The notes under the pieces were generated by a model that saw only the letters and a list, made by a program, of their open reading frames with translations, was not told where the DNA came from and did no database searches. 64,000 bases of DNA from Venatoribacter cucullus (lineage in GTDB: Bacteria > Pseudomonadota > Gammaproteobacteria > Pseudomonadales > Oceanobacteraceae), in assembly GCF_016132445.1 (NCBI RefSeq), contig NZ_CP046056.1, positions 1,240,001-1,304,000 of the forward strand, in the 5' to 3' direction. Below are positions 57,231-64,000 of the stretch, one piece after another. Made by a program: the position numbers and the translations under genes. The stretch's first letter is position 1. Each line of letters opens with the position of its first letter.

Positions 57231-58730
57231 ATGTACCTTGAGCACTTCGGCCTGCAGCGCCTGCCTTTTACCATTGCCCCGGACCCCGACCTGCTGTATC
57301 TGTCGCGCGGGCATCAGGAGGCGTTGGCGCATCTGCATTATGCCCTGACCGGGCATGGCGGGCTGGTGTGCTTAACCGGCGAGGTCGGTACCGGTAAAAC
57401 CACGCTGTGCCGGGCGTTTCTGCATCAGTTACCGGCGCACGTGCGCAGTGCCTACCTGTTTAATCCGCAACTATCAGCCACCGAACTGCTGCACAGTCTG
57501 TGCGACGAGCTGGGCATTGTGGTGGCTGAACAGGCCAGCCCGCGCGAGCTGTTTAACCGCCTGAACCATGAGTTACTGCAGGGCTACGCCGCTGGTCAGC
57601 GCTTTATCTGCATTATTGATGAAGCCCAGAGCATGCCGGTGCCTTTGCTGGAGCAGGTGCGGTTATTAACCAATCTGGAAACCGATAAAGAAAAGCTGCT
57701 GACGGTTATTCTGGTGGGCCAGCCGGAGCTGCGTCAGCAGCTGGCGCGTTACGATTTACGCCAGCTTAGCCAGCGCATTACGGCCCGTTATCATCTGCAG
57801 CATCTGGGCTTCAGCGAAACCCGGGCGTATCTGCAGCATCGTTGCCGGCTGGCCGGCGCAGAACGTCCGCTGTTCAGTGTCGCTGCGCAATGGCAGTTAT
57901 GGCGCGCCAGCGGGGGTATTCCACGGCTGTTAAACAGCCTGGCCGACCGTGCTTTGCTGGGGGCTTACGCCAATGGCAAGACGCTGGTAACGCCGCAATG
58001 GGTGCGCGGCGCGCAGCGGGAAATTTTGCCGGCGCGTGCTTACTTTTCCCCGCACGGCAAGTCCGGCTGGCGCCTTTCGCCGGGGTCGCTGGTGTTGTTA
58101 TTGCTGATTCTGTTACCGGCGCTGTGGTGGTGGTTGCCCTCGCTGCCACGCACACTGGAAGCGGTAGTCTTATCCTCCGGGAGTAGCGGCCAGCATCTTG
58201 CGGCCACTGACCATGCCGCCGGCCCCGCGCTTAACCCGGTGCATTTGCTTGGCCGGGAACTGGGCTTGCCGGCCGTGCAGGATTGTTCGGCGCTACCGGC
58301 ACAGGGGTGGCGTTGTCTGTGGCTGGAATGGCCACTGGAGTATTTGCAGCGTTTAGCGGTACCGGTGGCAGTACCGCAGGCCGGTACCAGCGGCACGGTC
58401 TGGCAGCTGGCTCAACATCTTGCCGCCGGGGCCCGGTTAAGTGGGCGTAGTCTGGTGTTGTGGCAACCGCCGGCCAGTTTTGACCGCAAACTAATCCGTC
58501 CGGGTAACCAGCACGATACGGTGCGCTGGGTGCGCCAGCGGTTAGGCGTTGCGGCACCCTCCGGCTGGCAGGTCATTGGTCCGCAAGGGCAGAGCAGTCA
58601 GCCGGATGATGGTTTTTACGATCCGTTACTGGCGCAGGCGGTGCTGGAATTTCAGCAGCAGCATGGGCTGAAAGCAGACCGTATTCTGGGGCCACAAACC
58701 CTGTTTATGCTGTGGCTGCAGGAGGGCTGA
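57231..58730 (+). CDS. ExeA/GspA-family AAA ATPase with peptidoglycan-binding tail
   Basis: A 499-residue protein: cytosolic ATPase (~1-275; YLEHFGLQRLPFTIAPDPDLLYLS; Walker A GEVGTGKTT; Walker B FICIIDEAQSM), one membrane helix (~285-305) and a periplasmic part ending in a peptidoglycan-binding domain (~435-495; DGFYDPLLAQAVLEFQQQHGL). ExeA with ExeB inserts the type II secretion secretin through the cell wall. gspB follows after two bases. No secretin or other gsp genes lie here; MSHA-type pili also use ExeA-like proteins. It could serve a distant T2SS or another secretin. Confidence 0.9.
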   Translation: MYLEHFGLQRLPFTIAPDPDLLYLSRGHQEALAHLHYALTGHGGLVCLTGEVGTGKTTLCRAFLHQLPAHVRSAYLFNPQLSATELLHSLCDELGIVVAEQASPRELFNRLNHELLQGYAAGQRFICIIDEAQSMPVPLLEQVRLLTNLETDKEKLLTVILVGQPELRQQLARYDLRQLSQRITARYHLQHLGFSETRAYLQHRCRLAGAERPLFSVAAQWQLWRASGGIPRLLNSLADRALLGAYANGKTLVTPQWVRGAQREILPARAYFSPHGKSGWRLSPGSLVLLLLILLPALWWWLPSLPRTLEAVVLSSGSSGQHLAATDHAAGPALNPVHLLGRELGLPAVQDCSALPAQGWRCLWLEWPLEYLQRLAVPVAVPQAGTSGTVWQLAQHLAAGARLSGRSLVLWQPPASFDRKLIRPGNQHDTVRWVRQRLGVAAPSGWQVIGPQGQSSQPDDGFYDPLLAQAVLEFQQQHGLKADRILGPQTLFMLWLQEG

Positions 58731-58732
58731 GC

Positions 58733-59422
58733 GTGTCGTACATTCTGGATGCCCTGAAAAAATCGGAACAACAGCGCGCCAGCGCCCAGCCGGTGCCGGC
58801 GGCGGTCAGCTTACCCGTTGCGACCGCACCAGCCCGGTCAGCCTTGCGCGGAGCCCTGGTGGTGCTGGCTTTGCTGCTGAGTCTGCTGTTGATCTGGTGG
58901 TGGCCGGAGTCAGCAACCGAACTTGCGCCGCAAACCGTAACGGCGACCCCGCCGGCGCCGGTAGCAGAGCCTCAGACGGTGCTTAACAGCGCTGAAGTGG
59001 CTGACATGCCGGAAACCCGCCTGCCGGAGGCGCCGCCGCCGGTTTGGGTAACGGCCGACCCGTCAGTAACAAACGAGCCAGCCGCTGTGCCTGAGTTGCA
59101 ACCGGCATTACCCGCAGATTCCCGGCTTGCAGAATCACGGCCAGAAGAATCACGGCCAGTGGAAGCGCGCGTTGAAACCCGGCGCTTACCGCCGCTGCAG
59201 TCTTTGCGGCGTATTCCGGCGCTGATGATTAACAGCCATATTTACAGCCCGCTGCCGGAGAAACGCAGCGTTACCATTAATAACCGCGCCTGGCGCGAAG
59301 GCGAACCGCTGGCCGAGGGTATTTTCCTGCAGGAAATTACCCCGCAAGGCATTGTGCTGGATGTCGATGGCTGGCCGTTACCGGTCAGTCGTCAGCAAGG
59401 CTGGCAGCCTGTCCCTCAATAA
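58733..59422 (+). CDS. GspB-like general secretion pathway protein
   Basis: A 229-residue inner-membrane protein: the N terminus SYILDALKKSEQQRA is a hallmark of GspB, then a helix (~38-58), a Pro/Ala/Glu-rich periplasmic spacer (~60-155) and the GspB C-terminal domain (ALMINSHIYSPLPEKRSVTINNRAWREGEPL...GIVLDVDGWPLPV). It forms a complex with ExeA. The start is GTG at 58733 after GGAGGG. Contains a short duplication of AGAATCACGGCCAG near 59140. Confidence 0.88.
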   Translation: MSYILDALKKSEQQRASAQPVPAAVSLPVATAPARSALRGALVVLALLLSLLLIWWWPESATELAPQTVTATPPAPVAEPQTVLNSAEVADMPETRLPEAPPPVWVTADPSVTNEPAAVPELQPALPADSRLAESRPEESRPVEARVETRRLPPLQSLRRIPALMINSHIYSPLPEKRSVTINNRAWREGEPLAEGIFLQEITPQGIVLDVDGWPLPVSRQQGWQPVPQ

Positions 59423-59434
59423 TGGAAGCGACTT

Positions 59435-61528
59435 ATGCTCAGTAGTGAAACCAAAGAGCGCATTCAGTCGCTGTACCGCGAATGCATTAAAGCGCTGGAT
59501 CTGAAACCGCGGCTGGGCCAGCGGGTGATGATTGCCGAAATCGCCAAAAGTCTGGCCGCCGTACACGAAGACGACAAAGGCCAGCGCGACAACGATGCCG
59601 GCATTGCCGTGGTGGAAGCCGGCACCGGTACCGGTAAAACGCTGGCGTATTTACTGGCGGCCTTGCCCATTGCCATTGAAAAAGAAAAAAAACTGCTGGT
59701 GTCTACCGCCACGGTGGCCCTGCAGGAGCAGATTCTGGATAAAGATTTACCCAATCTGCAGAACACCATTTCCATGCCCTTTAAATTTGCCCTGGCCAAA
59801 GGGCGCGGGCGTTACCTGTGCCTGCTGAAACTGGATAAATCACTGCAGCAATTATCCGGTTTATTGTCGACCGTGGATTTATTTGAACAAACTCCGGAAG
59901 AACAGGACCGCGAACTGTACGAAAAATTATTGCAGCAATACGGCAGTGGCCAGTGGGATGGCGACCGTGACCGTTTGCACGAAGAAATGGCCGATAAACA
60001 GTGGTCGCATTTAACCGCCACCCACCGCGAGTGCTCTAACCGCCGTTGTCCGCATTTTAACAATTGCGCGTTTTACAAGGCGCGCTCGGCTATGGAAGAT
60101 GCCGATGTGATTGTTGCCAACCATGACCTGGTGCTGGCGGATATTTCTCTTGGTGGCGGGGCGGTATTACCGGCGCCGGAAAAAACCATTTATGTGTTCG
60201 ACGAAGGCCACCATCTGGCGGATAAAGCGCTGAATCATTTCCGCCTGGAAGTGGGTGTGCGCGGACAGCGCCAGTGGTTGCAACAGCTGGAAAAGGGCAT
60301 TGAGCAATTTGTCGCCGATGCCGGTATTCCGGTCAGCATGATGCATGCGTTAACCGAAGCACCGCAAAATATCCGCGAAATTCTGCAAAGTCTCGCCCTG
60401 GTGTGGCCGCTGCTGCAGGATATGCTGGGCGAACAGGAGCGGTTGCGTTTTGAGCAGGGCTTAATGCCGGAAAATCTGCGGCAGCTGTTAATTAATATTA
60501 AAGAACCCCTGCAGCCGTTATTGCTGTGCCTGGAAAAACTCAACGATTTATTGCAGAAATCCCTCGACCCGAAAGAAGACGGAGAATTCCGCCGTGACGT
60601 GGCGGAAAACTGGCAAACGCCGATGGGCGTGATGCTGGCCCGGGCCGAACAGCTGTCGGAAACCATCGGATTGCTCTGTGCGCAGGAAGCCGAAGGCGAT
60701 TTACCCGTGGCGCGCTGGCTGGCCAAAATCCCCTTCGGTGACGGCTGGGATATCCGCTTAAGTGCTTCTCCCATTGCGGTCGCCGGTCAGTTACGCCGCG
60801 ATTTATGGTGGCGTTGTTATGGTGCGGTGGTCACCTCGGCGACCCTGACGGCGTTAAACAGTTTTAATAAACTCAGCTGGGAAAGTGGCCTGCCGGACTG
60901 GGCCAATTATCAGCGCGTAACCAGCCCGTTTAATTACCCCGAGCTGGGTGAAATTCAGCCGGTGGCGCTGGGTTCTGATCCGAAAAGCCCGCAGTTTCAG
61001 GTGGATGTGGAAGACTGGCTGCGGGAGCAGGTCGACCTGAGCCGTGGCACGCTGGTGCTGTTCAGTTCGCGGGCGCAGCTGGAAGCCACGCGCGATACCT
61101 TTTTGCAGAATTGGTATGACCAGCTGTTATGTCAGGGTTTTTTACCCAAAGCCGAAATTGTTCGTCGCCACAAAGAACGTATTGATAACGGTGACGGCAG
61201 TATTATTTTCGGTCTGGCCAGTTTTGCTGAAGGCATCGACTTGCCGGGTGAGTACGTCACCCATGTGGTGATTGTGAAAATTCCTTTTGCCGTACCCGAT
61301 GATCCGATTCAGGCGGCCATTTCAGAGTGGCTGGAAAGCCGTGGGCGTAACCCCTTTATGGAACTGACGTTGCCCGCAGCCTCCATTCGTCTGGTGCAGG
61401 CTTGTGGACGGTTAATCCGCACGGAAAGTGACCGGGGCCGTATCAGTATTCTGGATAAACGCCTGTTGTCGCAGCGTTATGGAAAATTACTGCTGGATTC
61501 CCTGCCACCGTTCCGGCGTATTTCCTGA
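59435..61528 (+). CDS. dinG: DinG, ATP-dependent 5'-3' DNA helicase
   Basis: A 697-residue superfamily 2 XPD-type helicase that unwinds D-loops and R-loops. Walker A VVEAGTGTGKTLAYL (~53-67), Fe-S Cys set (YLC near 128; ECSNRRCPHFNNC around 200-213), DEGH box FDEGHHLADKAL, and motif VI QACGRLIRTESDRGR. Length is as in E. coli (716). It begins 12 bases after gspB, perhaps by chance co-transcription. No LexA box is evident just upstream. Confidence 0.95.
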   Translation: MLSSETKERIQSLYRECIKALDLKPRLGQRVMIAEIAKSLAAVHEDDKGQRDNDAGIAVVEAGTGTGKTLAYLLAALPIAIEKEKKLLVSTATVALQEQILDKDLPNLQNTISMPFKFALAKGRGRYLCLLKLDKSLQQLSGLLSTVDLFEQTPEEQDRELYEKLLQQYGSGQWDGDRDRLHEEMADKQWSHLTATHRECSNRRCPHFNNCAFYKARSAMEDADVIVANHDLVLADISLGGGAVLPAPEKTIYVFDEGHHLADKALNHFRLEVGVRGQRQWLQQLEKGIEQFVADAGIPVSMMHALTEAPQNIREILQSLALVWPLLQDMLGEQERLRFEQGLMPENLRQLLINIKEPLQPLLLCLEKLNDLLQKSLDPKEDGEFRRDVAENWQTPMGVMLARAEQLSETIGLLCAQEAEGDLPVARWLAKIPFGDGWDIRLSASPIAVAGQLRRDLWWRCYGAVVTSATLTALNSFNKLSWESGLPDWANYQRVTSPFNYPELGEIQPVALGSDPKSPQFQVDVEDWLREQVDLSRGTLVLFSSRAQLEATRDTFLQNWYDQLLCQGFLPKAEIVRRHKERIDNGDGSIIFGLASFAEGIDLPGEYVTHVVIVKIPFAVPDDPIQAAISEWLESRGRNPFMELTLPAASIRLVQACGRLIRTESDRGRISILDKRLLSQRYGKLLLDSLPPFRRIS

Positions 61529-61531
61529 GGT

Positions 61532-61565
61532 AAAAAAATGCCCGGAATATCCGGGCATTTTTTTA
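61532..61565. terminator. Bidirectional terminator between dinG and the hydrolase gene
   Basis: ATGCCCGGA-ATA-TCCGGGCAT perfect stem, flanked by A7 on the left and T7 on the right. Confidence 0.95.
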
Positions 61566-61576
61566 CCTGCCGGGGT

Positions 61577-62854
61577 TCAGGCCGGCTGAACCTGCAGGCT
61601 GTCATCCGGCGTGTCGTGTACCATCAGCAGATGGGTCTGCAGATAATTCAGCAGGGCATCGGCCGCTTTTAAGTTGTGCTGAATAATTAAACAACGCAGG
61701 GTTTTACGCTGCCGTTCCAGAATGTGCACCGTATATTGATGCCCGGTTTCCGGTAATTCCAGCCGCAGGCCACTGGTGTTTTCTGTCAGGCTGAGATCCG
61801 CCTGGGTTAATTCCAGCTCGCAGCCGGCAAAATTAATATTCTGAATACGGACGATATGCTCTTTACCGGTATGGCAGTCGAGCAAACGGTAAGGTTGTTC
61901 CAGCGGCCGCTGGCGTCCCTGTAAGCGTTGTTCAACTCGAATATAACTGTGCGGATCAAATACCTGAGCACCGGCAACATGGTGCAGCGACTGGCCGCAC
62001 ATAAAGCGGTGAAACAGGCTGGTGGTGGTTTCTTTGCGCTCAAACTGCGACAGGTGGTCTGCATTGTTGATCACAGCAAAGGTGGCGTTGGCGCACTGGC
62101 TGGCCACGGCGGCGTTTTCAGTGGGCAGGGTAAAGTTGTCGTATTCGCCGGTGGCGATCAGGGTCGGGCATTGCGGGTAGGCGGTAAAGCCGGGGAAATC
62201 CAGCAAACGCTGGGTATTCTGCGCATAGCGCTGCCGCTCGTTGTCGCTCAGACGGGCAATCTGCCGGTACAGCAGACGGCGGTAAGTGGTGCTGACTTCG
62301 GTTTCCTGCAGGCGGCTGTGGTTGATCAGGTTGCACACCGCGGTGGTGGCGAAGGCGTTCATATCACCGGCTGCCAGCTGGGCTAACGAATCTTCCAGCA
62401 GGGTAATCAGGCTGTCGCGGCGGAAACAGGTAATGCCGGATAACAACAGACGCTCAACGTAGTCCGGATACGCCGCCGCAAACAAGGTGGCCATGGCTGA
62501 ACCGTAGCTGATACCCAGCATCATCACTTTGGGCAGCTGTTGCGCGGTACAGAACAACTGAATCAGGCTGGCGTAATCGGGCAGGCTGAGCTCAGGTGCC
62601 AGCTGGTCGTTATTACCCTGCGAGGGGAAGTCGGCCAGGATAACCGGATGGGTACTCAGTACCTGTTCCACTTCGCTTTTGAATGAAACAAAGCTCTGAA
62701 ACGCACCACCGAGAAACACCACCGGGGTTTTACCGAGGTTGGCAGGTTCGCAGAACGCCTGATATTCAACTTTGTAGGTCTGACCACGGAAATTCAGCAA
62801 CTGAATATGCGGGGCATCCCGTAACGCATTGGCGGAGAAGGTAGAGAACTGCAT
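61577..62854 (-). CDS. Alpha/beta hydrolase (RhlA/PhaG-like) with PilZ-like C-terminal domain
   Basis: A 425-residue protein. Residues ~1-275 are an alpha/beta hydrolase: oxyanion region PVVFLGGAFQS, nucleophile elbow LGISYGSAMA (Ser), acid in IATGEYDNFTL, catalytic His in NNADHLSQFE. Spacing and sequence recall RhlA/PhaG-type acyltransferases that act on 3-hydroxyacyl thioesters. Residues ~305-400 resemble PilZ: RLQGR (RxxxR) and NINFAGCELEL (a degenerate D/NxSxxG), so c-di-GMP binding is possible though not certain. It may link surfactant or storage-lipid formation to signalling. It is a single gene with its own terminator; no rhlB/C nearby. Alternatives are a plain esterase. Confidence 0.7.
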   Translation of the reverse strand: MQFSTFSANALRDAPHIQLLNFRGQTYKVEYQAFCEPANLGKTPVVFLGGAFQSFVSFKSEVEQVLSTHPVILADFPSQGNNDQLAPELSLPDYASLIQLFCTAQQLPKVMMLGISYGSAMATLFAAAYPDYVERLLLSGITCFRRDSLITLLEDSLAQLAAGDMNAFATTAVCNLINHSRLQETEVSTTYRRLLYRQIARLSDNERQRYAQNTQRLLDFPGFTAYPQCPTLIATGEYDNFTLPTENAAVASQCANATFAVINNADHLSQFERKETTTSLFHRFMCGQSLHHVAGAQVFDPHSYIRVEQRLQGRQRPLEQPYRLLDCHTGKEHIVRIQNINFAGCELELTQADLSLTENTSGLRLELPETGHQYTVHILERQRKTLRCLIIQHNLKAADALLNYLQTHLLMVHDTPDDSLQVQPA

Positions 62855-62975
62855 GGCACTTGCTCTTTTTGTTCTTATAGTGCGCTGACTCTAACCCAGT
62901 TATAGACAGATTGCCATAGGTGTATGTTTTCTTTACGAAACCTTGATTGGGTTATAACGTGTTGATTTTTATGGT

Positions 62976-63008
62976 AAAAATAAAGCCCGCTGGAAAGGTG
63001 CGGGCTTT
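62976..63008 (-). terminator. Terminator after the secreted unknown
   Basis: AAAGCCCGC/GCGGGCTTT stem with nine-base loop; on the minus strand followed by ATTTTT. Confidence 0.88.
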
Positions 63009-63028
63009 GGCAGGACAAATTGGCCCAA

Positions 63029-63661
63029 TCAGCGCTGTGGCAGATTGATGGTAAAAATAATGTCTAAGGGCGTAACGTCCACTTTCATTTCCCCGCCCGG
63101 CGTCTGTTGAGTTAACGCCGGATGATCGTTGGTGTTGGGGATACGGATGCTGAACTGATCTGCTTTCAGTTCATAGCCGGTCAGGCCGGTAGGAACGGGG
63201 GGCAGCGTCGACGGCATGGGAAATTTCAGATTGTTGTAATCAATGGGTTGACCGGCTTTCAGCCCCAGCAGATCACGCAGGTAGGCTTCACGGGCAGCAA
63301 TGTTGGCATCGGTGGGTTGTGGCTGGGTAATGCCCGGTTGCTGTTGTTGCTGCAGCTGCCGGTCGCGCTGTTCTGACAAATACTGTTCAGCGGCCGGGGT
63401 CAGGTCTGGCCGGGCGCTGCGGTCATCACCCGGGGTGGCCTGGTTGCTGCCGGGCAGATCTTCCAGCGGTGCCACTTTAACGGTGGCGGCGGTGGCGGAG
63501 GAATTCTGGTTTTGCTGCGGTACGACCACCGTGGTGTCACGGATATAGGCTTCGGTCATTTCTTCCGGCGGAATTTCCTGAATATCGGCAACCGCGGAAG
63601 CCGCCAGCAGGCAGGTGCTGCTGAATAAGGTTAACAAAAAGGTACGGTGAGTGGTGTTCAT
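63029..63661 (-). CDS. Secreted protein, function unknown
   Basis: A 210-residue protein with a type I signal peptide (cleavage likely at ASAVA-DIQ, residue ~25), a Gln/Ser/Pro-rich disordered middle (~50-120; includes QQQQQ) and a conserved-looking C-terminal segment ([30 protein letters not shown]... [17 protein letters not shown]). No domain recognised. It is likely periplasmic. The ATG start directly precedes the basic and hydrophobic signal; the gap upstream (63662-63843) holds only promoters toward both sides. Confidence 0.7.
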   Translation of the reverse strand: MNTTHRTFLLTLFSSTCLLAASAVADIQEIPPEEMTEAYIRDTTVVVPQQNQNSSATAATVKVAPLEDLPGSNQATPGDDRSARPDLTPAAEQYLSEQRDRQLQQQQQPGITQPQPTDANIAAREAYLRDLLGLKAGQPIDYNNLKFPMPSTLPPVPTGLTGYELKADQFSIRIPNTNDHPALTQQTPGGEMKVDVTPLDIIFTINLPQR

Positions 63662-63843
63662 GCGGATCTTTCCCGTTAATTTTGTTGCCTATGCTAGAAC
63701 GGGCGCCTGAAACAACAAGGACTGCAGGGGCCACTTTACAAGAGTTTTGCGCAGTTGCTGTGCTGCCTGCACCGAGGCCCCGGGCTTGTCGGGGTGCTCC
63801 GGCTGCGGCACTATGGCGCCTGATTTTTCCGGATGACCTTTGC

Positions 63844-64000
63844 ATGTCTTTATTTATTCGTCAGCTGCCATTGTGGATTGGCTTGCGTTATCTGGCCGCC
63901 AAGCGGCGCAATCATTTTATTTCGTTTATTTCAGCGTCTTCGATGGTGGGGATGACCCTGGGCGTGGCGGTGCTGATTCTGGTGCTGTCGGTGATGAACG
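63844..64000 (+). CDS. LolC/LolE family lipoprotein-release permease (3' cut by window edge)
   Basis: The first 52 residues: [30 protein letters not shown] then a first membrane helix ([19 protein letters not shown]). The WxGLRYLxAKRRNxFxSFIS start is diagnostic of LolC/LolE, the permease moving lipoproteins to LolA. lolD should follow. Confidence 0.88.
   Translation, partial: MSLFIRQLPLWIGLRYLAAKRRNHFISFISASSMVGMTLGVAVLILVLSVMN

Noticed and set aside
57231-59422. Complete type II secretion system
   Set aside because: Only ExeA and GspB homologs are present; no secretin, ATPase GspE or pseudopilins occur.

Overview
This 64 kb window is chromosomal DNA of a free-living, aerobic gammaproteobacterium. 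Gene content and order resemble Pseudomonadales/Oceanospirillales: gltA divergent from sdhCDAB-sucAB-lpd-sucCD, propionyl-CoA synthetase PrpE, a MASE2-type adenylate cyclase, malate synthase G, gltX next to Ala/Glu tRNAs, RoxA, DinG and LolC/E. A marine Oceanospirillales relative is plausible, but the genus cannot be fixed from sequence reading alone. I see no insertion sequence, prophage, integron or CRISPR array, so this is mostly core genome with a few lineage-specific loci.

Layout. 1-8.6 kb: 3' part of recD, an AsmA/DUF748 envelope protein with a 12-bp coding repeat, a small membrane protein, a flavocytochrome-type reductase and an OsmC-YcaO fusion. 8.65-15 kb (minus strand): fabB followed by a giant single-chain acyl-CoA carboxylase in the unusual order CT-alpha, CT-beta, biotin carboxylase, biotinyl domain. 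15-21 kb: a small HTH-like protein, glpD, an EAL-HDOD protein, cheV, a MOSC protein and a beta-hydroxyacid dehydrogenase. 21-34 kb: almost the whole TCA cycle (gltA; sdhCDAB; sucAB-lpd; sucCD) with clear promoters, a pair of palindromic boxes before sdhC, and structured RNA leaders before sucA and sucC. 34-41 kb: prpE, an ABC exporter pair, queF, an adenylate cyclase and a nitroreductase. 41-44 kb: tRNA-Ser with a 141-bp tandem repeat behind it, gltX, and a tRNA-Ala/Glu/Ala cluster. 44-53 kb: kdsC-kdsB, a GNAT protein, roxA, purB, a DedA protein, a two-domain pterin-synthase-like protein and glcB. 53-59.5 kb: a large lipoprotein and a beta-barrel-like protein followed by an ExeA/GspB pair. 59.4-64 kb: dinG, an alpha/beta hydrolase with a PilZ-like tail, a secreted unknown and the start of lolC/E.

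How the parts connect. Acetyl-CoA is the hub: citrate synthase and malate synthase consume it, the fused carboxylase with FabB directs it to fatty acids, and PrpE feeds in propionyl-CoA. Queuosine (queF, perhaps the pterin-synthase-like protein), KDO/LPS (kdsBC), lipoprotein release (lolC/E) and signalling (cheV, adenylate cyclase, EAL-HDOD, PilZ-like) complete the set.

The best candidates for follow-up are the reversed-order carboxylase beside fabB, the sucA and sucC leader RNAs, the tRNA-Ser tail repeats, the tandem pterin-synthase fold with catalytic residues split over two halves, and the lipoprotein/barrel/ExeA/GspB locus.
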